Assembly: GCA_963714425.1 (NCBI GenBank)
Contig: CAVQOI010000008.1
Span: forward strand, 496,001-560,000
Source of the DNA: DATCYX01 sp963714425
Lineage (GTDB): Bacteria > Chloroflexota > Anaerolineae > Anaerolineales > UBA4823
Length of the DNA stretch: 64,000 nucleotides
Reading direction: 5' to 3'
Shown: positions 44,411 to 51,625 of the stretch, in pieces
Position numbering within the stretch: the first letter of the stretch is position 1
Layout of the letters: every line of letters begins with the position of its first letter
Notes under the pieces: generated by a model
What the model saw: only the letters and a program-made list of their open reading frames with translations
The model's database searches: none
Told to the model about the DNA's origin: nothing
Position numbers and translations under genes: made by a program

Positions 44411-44934
44411 TAGAGAACCCGCTCCGAAGCGAACTGCATGCGCTTATCAACACGACCCTGAGGTCTGGTGTGAAGGTGCGTATGAAAATCGACGGCGGTA
44501 GTATGCATCCATGGCTGCGCCGGGGAGATACGGTGCTTGTGGGCAGTGCCGATGCGGACCAGCTGATGCTGGGGGATATTCTCGTTATTCGACAAAATAA
44601 TGACATCTTAACCCATCGGCTGATAGCCGTGAACAAGTATGGATGGCTCACGAAAGGGGATGCCTCTCCCTCCCCTGATGAACCTGTAAGCCAGGGAGAA
44701 ATCCTGGGGCGAGTTGAAATGATCGAGCGGGGGAACTCGAATATTCAATTGAACGTAGATTGGATGAGAACTTCCAGCCGTTTCCTTGCCTGGCTTGCCT
44801 GCAAAGAAGCCGGCGCCTATCAGTTATATCGCAAATCCATAATAGGGAGAGACAATCGGTTAAAATGGATGGCGTGGATATTTGTGATTCCATTCCGGCT
44901 GCCGTATTGGATTCTTGCAGCCTTACGGAGATGA
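44407..44934 (+). CDS. S26-family signal peptidase
   Basis: The 175-residue protein has the signal peptidase core: 'MKIDGGSMHPWLRRGDTVLV' with the nucleophile Ser32, 'LMLGDILVIRQ', 'ILTHRLIAVNKYGWLTKGDA' and the closing 'GRVEMIERG'. The position of the catalytic lysine of bacterial LepB enzymes holds His70 (THRLI), as in the archaeal and ER-type S26B signalases. One hydrophobic stretch near the C-terminus ('WMAWIFVIPFRLPYWILAAL') anchors it, unlike LepB with its N-terminal anchor. Overlapping the C25 peptidase gene, it probably acts on proteins of this locus. Confidence 0.85.
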   Translation: MIENPLRSELHALINTTLRSGVKVRMKIDGGSMHPWLRRGDTVLVGSADADQLMLGDILVIRQNNDILTHRLIAVNKYGWLTKGDASPSPDEPVSQGEILGRVEMIERGNSNIQLNVDWMRTSSRFLAWLACKEAGAYQLYRKSIIGRDNRLKWMAWIFVIPFRLPYWILAALRR

Positions 44935-44940
44935 CACCCT

Positions 44941-45255
44941 ATGAGCAGTTTAGATGCTTACCCAGTACTTGAAGCGGGAGTAGTCGGTCGAGTGTTGGAA
45001 TCTCAGCACTCGGGTCAGATTGAAGCTGTCGTCGTTCTGCCATCAAGAGGCAAAATTGAAGTTCTCAATGATGTTGGCGCGCGCATCTGGTCGTTGGTGG
45101 ATGGGGCTAGGAGTGTGCGCGAAATTGCTTCTGTGGTATCCATGGAGTATAAGGTTGAACCTGTGGAAGCGGAAGCCGATTCCCTTGCGTTTTTAGAAGA
45201 CCTTGCTCGAAGAGGAGCGATCACCTTTCGTCCCTCGCCGCTAATAACTGGATAA
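44941..45255 (+). CDS. PqqD-like protein (RiPP recognition element candidate)
   Basis: The 104-residue product matches the PqqD family (PF05402): 'GKIEVLNDVGARIWSLVDGA', then 'RSVREIASVVSMEYKVEPVE' and 'DSLAFLEDLARRGAITF', the three-helix winged fold. PqqD-like proteins bind the leader peptides of RiPP precursors and deliver them to modifying enzymes. A precursor-like gene lies 4.4 kb upstream in the same locus, which makes this the expected partner. It sits 6 bases after the signal peptidase gene and 10 bases before the next gene. Confidence 0.85.
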   Translation: MSSLDAYPVLEAGVVGRVLESQHSGQIEAVVVLPSRGKIEVLNDVGARIWSLVDGARSVREIASVVSMEYKVEPVEAEADSLAFLEDLARRGAITFRPSPLITG

Positions 45256-45265
45256 TTCAGATCGC

Positions 45266-46156
45266 ATGGCAAAGTATAAGCTCGTCAGCTTGGTATTGTT
45301 ATTTTGTACCCTCGCATTTTCCTTTGTTTTTCTCGCGAATGGGGCGATGGCGCAGGTAGCAGTCGACCTGGTGTATTTTGAAGGGTACGGGATTGATGAT
45401 CTGATCTACGTTGAGTGGGGGACTGCGAACGAATTCAACACCGTCGGATTTAATATCTGGCGCAGTCTTACCGACGTTCGGGGTGAGATCGTAGGATACG
45501 AACCAGCACAAGGGGATAGCATCCTCGGGTGGGATTACCAGTTCATCGACCCCGATGTGGATATTGGAACGGCTTACTGGTATTGGCTTGAGGAAATTGA
45601 TACAAACTCGTCATCAGAATTTCATGGGCCTATCCAGGTGATCGCTGGTATTTTTAATACCCAGGTTCCCCCTTCGGGGACTGGAACGGCAACAAGAACT
45701 GCAACCGCAACAACCACGGGTCTTGCATCCGGCTCCTCGGCAACCAGGACACCCACCCGCACACCGACTCAGACACAAAGTGGGAGCATATTTAACCCCA
45801 CAGCAACATCCATTTCTCCGTTTTTGCCTACGGGCACCAGTGGAAATCCTCTCAGCGCATTGACCACTCCTTTGCCCGAACAGCAAACTCTGGAATCATT
45901 TGGACTAACTGAGCCAGTGGCTGCGACGGCAACATTGATCCCGTTGCCTGAAATCACCATGCAATTTCCGACTGCCGTGGCAGCCGCACAAGTGGTAGCT
46001 ATACCTGAAGGATCGGAGCAGGAAGGAACCGCATTACAACCTGTTCGACGTACCTGGCTTACACTTGAGAGAATGATATTTATCGGCTTTCTTCTGCTGA
46101 TTTGGGTGCTACTTGGGGGTTGGTTCTTCTTCTCGTACCGCCAGATTGAAAAATGA
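45266..46156 (+). CDS. FnIII-like surface protein with Thr/Pro-rich stalk
   Basis: The 296-residue protein has a signal peptide ('FVFLANGAMAQVAVDL'), an FnIII-like domain ('IYVEWGTANEFNTVGFNIWR', 'YQFIDPDVDIGTAYWYWLEE', 'FHGPIQV'), a Thr/Ser/Pro-rich stalk ('TRTPTRTPTQTQSG'), and a C-terminal membrane helix with a short basic tail ('FIGFLLLIWVLLGGWFFFSY'). The domain is the same as in the proteins at 37680 and 39805, so all three are membrane-anchored with the domain outside. The stalk resembles other Chloroflexota surface proteins. It overlaps the second C25 gene by 4 bases. Confidence 0.8.
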   Translation: MAKYKLVSLVLLFCTLAFSFVFLANGAMAQVAVDLVYFEGYGIDDLIYVEWGTANEFNTVGFNIWRSLTDVRGEIVGYEPAQGDSILGWDYQFIDPDVDIGTAYWYWLEEIDTNSSSEFHGPIQVIAGIFNTQVPPSGTGTATRTATATTTGLASGSSATRTPTRTPTQTQSGSIFNPTATSISPFLPTGTSGNPLSALTTPLPEQQTLESFGLTEPVAATATLIPLPEITMQFPTAVAAAQVVAIPEGSEQEGTALQPVRRTWLTLERMIFIGFLLLIWVLLGGWFFFSYRQIEK

Positions 46157-47943
46157 ACCTATTTTCTCACCAAAAACAGAGGCGTTTGGTCTCCTGTATC
46201 AATCGCGCTTTACTATTTTGTTTCGTCCTGGGATTAACTGCCTGCAATTTGGCTTATTCACAGCTTTCTCCTCCAGGGGCGGATCATAACGAGCAAGCGT
46301 ATCCCAGCGGGGTTGTAAAAATCTACGTGAAAGATGCCGGATTGTATCAAATCTCGTATGCTGACCTAATTAATGCGGGATGGCGAGGAGATTTCACTGA
46401 CCCGGAAAAATTTCGAATGATCCACCGCGGTTCCCCTATCAATTTTTGGATTGAGGACAGTGGTATGATTTCGAGTTTACGGTTTTATGGAGAAGAAAGC
46501 AGCAGCCTGTATTCTGCTGAAAGTGTTTATTGGTTAGAGACTATTAATACCACTAGCGAACAGGGGTATCAATCAGACGAAGTTCGCCCAATTAATTCAG
46601 AAGATGCTCCTACTAAGGGCATGCCGGACAATGCGCCTGAAAATACTTATCAAGAGCATATCAAGTTCGAAGAGAACAAACTCTATCTGCCACAGATTGA
46701 GTCGGACGACCACTGGATGTGGGTGGATATACCCGCTCCAGCATCTCGAGACCTGGAGCTCGAACTGACTGGGATCGCGATTTCATCGGGCTGGTTGCAT
46801 CTCTCCATTTGGGCAAGGACAGAGTCACCCCTCGAGATCGACCACCACCTGCGCGTCCATATAAATGGCAACCTTGTCGCCGATGAGTCTTGGGATGGAA
46901 GCGGGTGGTATGCGATCAACTCAGAAATACCTTCTGGCGTGTTACAAGACGGGGTCAACCGGCTTTCTATCGAGGCTCCTGGAGATACTGGAGTAGCTGC
47001 AGACCTGATCTATCTTGATCGTGTTGAGGTTACATATTCACGCTTTCCACAGGTGAAAAACGATCTAATCATGTGGGAATCTACCGGTGAAAAACTTGTT
47101 TTTGAAGGTTTTAGCGATCCATATCGAGTCTACGATATTACCGATCCTATAAGAGGATTTCTCGAGGCTGAGGGTATCGAGCCATCCCACGAGTTTACCG
47201 GCGCGCCGGGACGACGGTATATCGCCATTAGCGATGCTGGTGTAATGAAGCCCACCCGTCTGGAGCCGGCCTCCTTAACTCCTGATCTTCTTGATGCTGC
47301 TAATGAAGCAGATTACCTGGCAATCGGCCCCAAAGACCTTCTCGAGCCGCTGGAGCCGTTATTGTCGCTCCGAGCAAATGAGGGGCTGCGTGTCAAAGCG
47401 GTTGAGCTCGAGGCTGTATACGATCAGTTTGCACATGGTTATCCTGAGCCTGTTGCTATACAACGCCTGATGCATCATGCGCATAGGCATTGGAAACTTG
47501 CGCCAAAATTCTTGCTGCTCGTTGGGGATGGGAGCTATGATCCACGCGGTTTCATTGCGCCGCCTCAGGCTAACCGCCTGCCTACCTTTTTGGTTCAGAC
47601 TGTGTTTGGTGGGGAAACCGCCAGTGATGTCGGCTTTGTGCAATTGAATGATGATCCCTGGCCAGATATCGCTATAGGCCGGCTGCCTGCACGAAGTGCA
47701 GATCAGATTCAAGCAATCGTTGAGAAAACTCTGTCTTACGAACAGGCGCTTGCCTCTGGCGAGACGAATCCAGGAATTGTGGCAATCGCTGATGGTCAGA
47801 GCCCATCTTTTCGAGATGAGGCGCAAAGGTTTCTTGACCTTTTCCCCGACCAGGTTACTGTGGAGTTATATTCACCCGAGGCGGGTATAGCAGAAGCAAA
47901 CCAGGTTGTAAAGAAATACTTTGAGGGGGAGAATCGCTGGTAG
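46153..47943 (+). CDS. Second C25-family peptidase, N-terminal fragment (frameshifted)
   Basis: The fragment starts with a lipoprotein-like signal ('FVLGLTACNLAYSQ') and the 'VVKIYVKDAGLYQISYADLI' beta domain also found in the first C25 protein. It reaches the caspase-like core ('FLLLVGDGSYDPRGFIAPPQ', 'PDIAIGRLPARSADQIQAIV') and stops at TAG 47941-47943 after 'KKYFEGENRW'. Adding one G to the GGGGG run at 47925-47929 restores 'YFEGGESLVAYFGHGSVSMW', joining to the next fragment. The cause is probably a homopolymer deletion. Confidence 0.82.
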   Translation: MNLFSHQKQRRLVSCINRALLFCFVLGLTACNLAYSQLSPPGADHNEQAYPSGVVKIYVKDAGLYQISYADLINAGWRGDFTDPEKFRMIHRGSPINFWIEDSGMISSLRFYGEESSSLYSAESVYWLETINTTSEQGYQSDEVRPINSEDAPTKGMPDNAPENTYQEHIKFEENKLYLPQIESDDHWMWVDIPAPASRDLELELTGIAISSGWLHLSIWARTESPLEIDHHLRVHINGNLVADESWDGSGWYAINSEIPSGVLQDGVNRLSIEAPGDTGVAADLIYLDRVEVTYSRFPQVKNDLIMWESTGEKLVFEGFSDPYRVYDITDPIRGFLEAEGIEPSHEFTGAPGRRYIAISDAGVMKPTRLEPASLTPDLLDAANEADYLAIGPKDLLEPLEPLLSLRANEGLRVKAVELEAVYDQFAHGYPEPVAIQRLMHHAHRHWKLAPKFLLLVGDGSYDPRGFIAPPQANRLPTFLVQTVFGGETASDVGFVQLNDDPWPDIAIGRLPARSADQIQAIVEKTLSYEQALASGETNPGIVAIADGQSPSFRDEAQRFLDLFPDQVTVELYSPEAGIAEANQVVKKYFEGENRW

Positions 47944-48350
47944 CATATTTTGGGCATGGAAGCGTGAGCATGTGGGGAAAGGATAAACTCTTTACTGTTG
48001 AGGATGTTCTGACTCTTGCAGATAACCAGAGTCCGCCAGTAGTGGTGAATATGACCTGCCTGACTGGGCTTTTTACACATCCCAAAGCTGAATCACTAGC
48101 AGAAGTGATGCTTTGGAAGGCAGATGGGGGAGCAGTCGCTTTGCTGGCTCCATCAAGCCTGACATTGCCAGGAGACCAATCTTATTTGAGTGATGCCCTC
48201 GTGGATGCATTGTTTTCCAATCCAGACGCCCGACTCGGAGAAATACACCTTAATGCCCGGCGCCAGGTGCCTTCCGATAGCTCTGGAGCCCTGGATGTCA
48301 TGAATACTTATATGCTCTTTGGCGACCCGGCTCTGCACGTACAGCGTTAG
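47928..48350 (+). CDS. Second C25-family peptidase, C-terminal fragment
   Basis: This is the continuation with the catalytic residues: His in 'YFGHGSVSMWGK' (codon 47955-47957) and Cys in 'VNMTCLTGLF' (codon 48057-48059). It ends 'TYMLFGDPALHVQR', equivalent to 'FLVYGDPALRIQNP' in the first C25 protein, where the core finishes. This second enzyme lacks the NEW3-like C-terminal repeats, giving a total of about 735 residues. Both catalytic residues are present, so the gene appears functional apart from the frameshift. Confidence 0.82.
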   Translation, partial: GESLVAYFGHGSVSMWGKDKLFTVEDVLTLADNQSPPVVVNMTCLTGLFTHPKAESLAEVMLWKADGGAVALLAPSSLTLPGDQSYLSDALVDALFSNPDARLGEIHLNARRQVPSDSSGALDVMNTYMLFGDPALHVQR

Positions 48351-48466
48351 TCACAATTTTAATACATGTGAAGTACTGACTCGTAATCTTCTCAGCAATC
48401 CATCGCTACGTATCACCAAATTGAATATGAAATACACAGATCGCATATTATTTCCGACAATTCTTG

Positions 48467-48475
48467 TGTTATATT
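48467..48475 (+). promoter_or_regulatory. Extended -10 promoter of the GEVEDY gene
   Basis: TGTTATATT gives TGn followed by TATATT, 70 bases before the ATG at 48545, which also has a strong GAGGAGG ribosome-binding site. The gap 48351-48544 holds nothing else I can support. Confidence 0.4.
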
Positions 48476-48544
48476 GAACCAACGGGTATGATTCTTCAAC
48501 TCATTAATCGAACAGGATAATTTTCAAAAACGAGGAGGAAAGAG

Positions 48545-49531
48545 ATGAAATCTAGATCCATGCGTCACAAGTCCACTATTGCAATCGTAATGCTGGTTTC
48601 ATTGTTTGCTGCGAGCATTGCGTTTGCTGCACCAGTGCTCATCGATAGCTTTGATGTCGATCAAAGCCTCGATACAACCGCTGGATCAGTTGAGAGTTTT
48701 GTATCGGGTGGATCAATCATGGGTGTTGAACGGGACATCCAGCTTACGTGGTTATCAGGAGGGAATGTATCCATAGCCTCCGGTGGCGGTGGTGATATCC
48801 TCAACTTTTCCCTTGGGCCAACTAGTACGGGAAGAGCATGGGTCTCATACGATGGTGTGGATGGTAGTTCCACTGTTGACACTGATGGGTTATGCGTCAA
48901 TTTGAATTGTTCTCCTGCCAGTATCTCAGATCTAGACCTTACTGGAGGTGGCACAAACGACAGCCTGCATTTTGAGATTCGTTACAACAATACGCCTTTT
49001 CCTGTTGAATTCCGCGTCTACTCTGGCGGGATCGTGAATGTGGATTACATAAGTTATCAAGTATCCTTACCGGGATCGATCAGCTTGGGTAGCCACGTGG
49101 ATTTGCTCATTCCTCTGACTAGCGGTTGGACAGTACATGGCAATGGGGCATCTCTTACAAACGTAGGTGCTTTCCAAATCTACCTGAACGGCATGGCTTT
49201 CCCAGGATCAAAATTAAACCTGGATTTCTTCCAAGCCGATTCCAATCGTGATTTTGGGGATGCCTTAGGCTATGCCAGCGTATCTCATCGCCCAGATGGG
49301 CTTCGCCTGGGCGCCAGTGTTGACTCGGAAGATGTCGAGCATCTGAATTTTTATGCAACCGGCGATGACAGCGACCAAACAGATGATGAGGATGGCGTAG
49401 TGCGCACTGTTGGTGTCAATTGGACAGGGACAAGCGGCTCTGTAGATGTAACCGTAAATGGGTGTGTGGGCACATGCTATCTGAACGGCTGGGTTGATTT
49501 TGACAAGAATGGCATGTTCGAGTGCGGATGA
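48545..49531 (+). CDS. GEVEDY-domain surface protein, N-terminal fragment (double frameshift)
   Basis: The product has a signal peptide ending near 'AFAAPV' and a beta-rich N-terminal domain of about 210 residues ('VLIDSFDVDQSLDTTAGSVE', 'FQIYLNGMAFPGSKLNLDFF'). The next segment 'NRDFGDALGYASVSHRPDG' and 'LNGWVDFDKNGMFECG' is the start of a GEVEDY-type domain. The frame stops at TGA 49529-49531. In the +1 frame the sequence continues 'DERIFSDTDNFFEWNEPQDH', as expected for the domain, and then a second single-base lesion near 49583-49590 returns to the original frame. One spurious base near 49526 and one missing T near 49588 explain it. Confidence 0.78.
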   Translation: MKSRSMRHKSTIAIVMLVSLFAASIAFAAPVLIDSFDVDQSLDTTAGSVESFVSGGSIMGVERDIQLTWLSGGNVSIASGGGGDILNFSLGPTSTGRAWVSYDGVDGSSTVDTDGLCVNLNCSPASISDLDLTGGGTNDSLHFEIRYNNTPFPVEFRVYSGGIVNVDYISYQVSLPGSISLGSHVDLLIPLTSGWTVHGNGASLTNVGAFQIYLNGMAFPGSKLNLDFFQADSNRDFGDALGYASVSHRPDGLRLGASVDSEDVEHLNFYATGDDSDQTDDEDGVVRTVGVNWTGTSGSVDVTVNGCVGTCYLNGWVDFDKNGMFECG

Positions 49532-49564
49532 GCGCATCTTCTCGGATACAGACAATTTCTTCGA

Positions 49565-49870
49565 ATGGAACGAGCCGCAAGACCATTTGTTATCTCTGCG
49601 TCTCCTGAGCCAACGTATGATACTTCATACTACGCACGCTTCAGGCTATGCAATACAGCAAGTAGCTGTTCTACTCCCTCCGGGAGTACAGATAGCGGTG
49701 AGGTTGAGGATTACCGTTGGGATTTTGGTCCTACTGCGATCTTTCTCGATGCGCTAAGCGCTCGATCAGGAGTGAGTAGCCAGACAATCTGGTTGGTCGC
49801 CCTGGCCTTCCTCTTGGTGTTCTCTGCGCTCAGCTTGTACATTTGGGTTCGCAGGCGCCAGGCAGCATAA
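49565..49870 (+). CDS. GEVEDY-domain surface protein, C-terminal fragment
   Basis: This part is in the same frame as the N-terminal fragment and contributes from about 'FVISASPEPTYDTSYYARFR' on. It holds the name-giving motif 'GEVEDYRWDFGP', a membrane helix ('TIWLVALAFLLVFSALSLYI') and a final basic cluster 'RRRQAA', a membrane-anchoring or sorting tail. The complete product would be about 440 residues. The GEVEDY domain occurs in large bacterial surface proteins; its function is unknown. Confidence 0.76.
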   Translation: MERAARPFVISASPEPTYDTSYYARFRLCNTASSCSTPSGSTDSGEVEDYRWDFGPTAIFLDALSARSGVSSQTIWLVALAFLLVFSALSLYIWVRRRQAA

Positions 49871-49895
49871 GATACACAGGCTTTGAAATAGCACC

Positions 49896-49932
49896 TGGGT
49901 TGCGCGGATTTTCCATCCGTGCAACCCATTTT
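49896..49932 (+). terminator. Rho-independent terminator after the GEVEDY gene
   Basis: A 14-bp stem (TGGGTTGC... from 49896 to 49909 with 49915 to 49928, one G-T pair) closes on a 5-base loop TTTCC and is followed by TTTTATTATT. It sits between the convergent GEVEDY and ABC transporter genes. Confidence 0.85.
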
Positions 49933-49936
49933 ATTA

Positions 49937-51625
49937 TTAATAATGTGTCAGGCTGCCTTCAATCTTAGCTCTCAATACTGCGAACCGGAAGCTGTACAGG
50001 CTGAGCGGCAATAAGATACAACAAAATAAACCTAAGGCGAGAATCTCAGTGCGTAGCATAGAAATTGGGGCACCTTGAAGAAGAGCTTTGCGCATAGCCT
50101 CTAACGCATAAGTGATCGGTAACCAACGGGCGAGCCACTGCATCCACTCCGGCATCACTTCCAATGGGTAATATACCCCACCCAGTAATCCAGATACAGC
50201 ATTGAAGAGCCATGTCACCGGTTCGCCGCGTTTTAGCACCATGATGAAGCTAGCCGCCAGGATGCCTACGCTGCTGAAAGCGATAACCGTCAGAATTAAC
50301 ACCACTCCTGCAGCTAGGTAATTGCCAGATCCAAGATCAACCTGAAGGATGATCGTTCCGATGCCCAGGTATACGAGCACTTTTAGTGTCGTCAGCAGAT
50401 AGTCCCAGGTTGCTGAGGATAAAATTATTGCCGAGATGCTGCTTGGGGTGGAAAGCATCGCCTCTAGTGTGCCAGTTATCTGTGCCTGACGGAGATTATT
50501 GGCGAAGCTCGTCAGTCCCACGCCAAAATAACTGGCAAAGGCGATCCCGATCAAGACAAACGAGAAATAGTCGCCTCCATATTGATCAAGATAGGGCGCA
50601 GCAGCTCCCCCAATCATTCGGGAGATAAAATAGAAAACGCCAACCGAGAAGAAAATACCAAATATTTGCAAGATAAATGCGACTGGGTAGCTGAGCTCGG
50701 TAGATATATCTCGCTTGAGAAAGGCTGCAATCAAGCGAAGAAATTTCGCTGCATTCAGTCGAGGTCGATGCGTTGGCTGGGAGGGTAAGGCTGGTTGTTC
50801 GCTTTCTTCATGGAGTTTTTGGCTCTCAGGAGGTTTCTCCAGCAGCGCAGGGTATAGAGCGGCTAACGAGCTGGATTTAGGCTCCCCAAGTTCATTTCGA
50901 AGCTCAGAGATTGTTCCGCAAGCTCGAATGCAGCCGCGATTCATGACAGCAATCCTATCGCATAATTCTTGGGCTTCATTCAATTCGTGGGTGGTTAATA
51001 GCACGGTCATCCCCTGCCCACCAACCAGCGAAGTTCGGATAAGATTGTGAAGGTATTCGCTGGCCTCCGGGTCTAGACCTTTGGTGGGCTCATCCAAGAA
51101 GAGGATTTCGGGATGGTTGAGCAAGGAACGCGCTATGGATAAGCGTTGCCGAATCCCTGTAGCGTAAGTCATGAAACGTTGATCAGCAAAGTCGCCTAAC
51201 CTGAGTTGATCAAGGCATTCCCCGACACGTTCAGGGATGTCTGCGATAGGTATATCGTGTAAACGAGCGAAAAATTCCAGATTCTGCCGTCCGGTCAGGC
51301 GCCAGTAAAAGCTGCGCTCATCGCTGGTCACCAGTCCGATCGAGGCTTTGATGGCAATATCTTGTTGGAGGGCATATCCATTTACGAGCGCTGTTCCTGA
51401 GCTTGGCTGGATCAACGTGCATAGCATTTTGATCAGGGTCGTCTTTCCCGCCCCGTTTGGACCTAACAAACCAAACAGCTCGCCCTTAGGGATATGCAGG
51501 TCAACACTATCAACTGCAAGCAAGCCTGCATTAGAGCGTTGAAGAATTCCGCCCCATCCATTCAGTGGGGGGAAGCGCTTGGATAATTTTTCAGTTTGTA
51601 TAGCCCAGGTCACCGTGAAAATCAC
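49937..51625 (-). CDS. ABC-2 type transporter, ATPase and permease fused
   Basis: The 562-residue product has an N-terminal ABC ATPase: Walker A 'GLLGPNGAGKTTLIKM', signature 'YATGIRQRLSIARSLL' (a variant of LSGGQ), Walker B 'PEILFLDEPTKGLDPEA' and switch 'LLTTHELNEAQEL', closest to the NodI/CcmA-type drug and polysaccharide exporters. From about residue 300 an ABC-2 permease with six helices follows ('FFSVGVFYFISRMIGGAAAP', 'FNAVSGLLGGVYYPLEVMPE'). The usual separate genes are fused. Its start overlaps the end of the transaldolase/isomerase gene (ATGA-type, 4 bases), so the two are co-expressed. Confidence 0.9.
   Translation of the reverse strand: MIFTVTWAIQTEKLSKRFPPLNGWGGILQRSNAGLLAVDSVDLHIPKGELFGLLGPNGAGKTTLIKMLCTLIQPSSGTALVNGYALQQDIAIKASIGLVTSDERSFYWRLTGRQNLEFFARLHDIPIADIPERVGECLDQLRLGDFADQRFMTYATGIRQRLSIARSLLNHPEILFLDEPTKGLDPEASEYLHNLIRTSLVGGQGMTVLLTTHELNEAQELCDRIAVMNRGCIRACGTISELRNELGEPKSSSLAALYPALLEKPPESQKLHEESEQPALPSQPTHRPRLNAAKFLRLIAAFLKRDISTELSYPVAFILQIFGIFFSVGVFYFISRMIGGAAAPYLDQYGGDYFSFVLIGIAFASYFGVGLTSFANNLRQAQITGTLEAMLSTPSSISAIILSSATWDYLLTTLKVLVYLGIGTIILQVDLGSGNYLAAGVVLILTVIAFSSVGILAASFIMVLKRGEPVTWLFNAVSGLLGGVYYPLEVMPEWMQWLARWLPITYALEAMRKALLQGAPISMLRTEILALGLFCCILLPLSLYSFRFAVLRAKIEGSLTHY

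Noticed and set aside
45680..45790. Tandem DNA repeat
   Set aside because: The repetitive look comes from Thr/Pro codons in the stalk of the FnIII-like protein and has no fixed unit length.
37680..48350. Complete lasso peptide biosynthetic gene cluster
   Set aside because: No asparagine-synthetase-like cyclase and no transglutaminase-like B2 protease are encoded in the window; only the precursor-like peptide, PqqD-like and HprK-like proteins are present.
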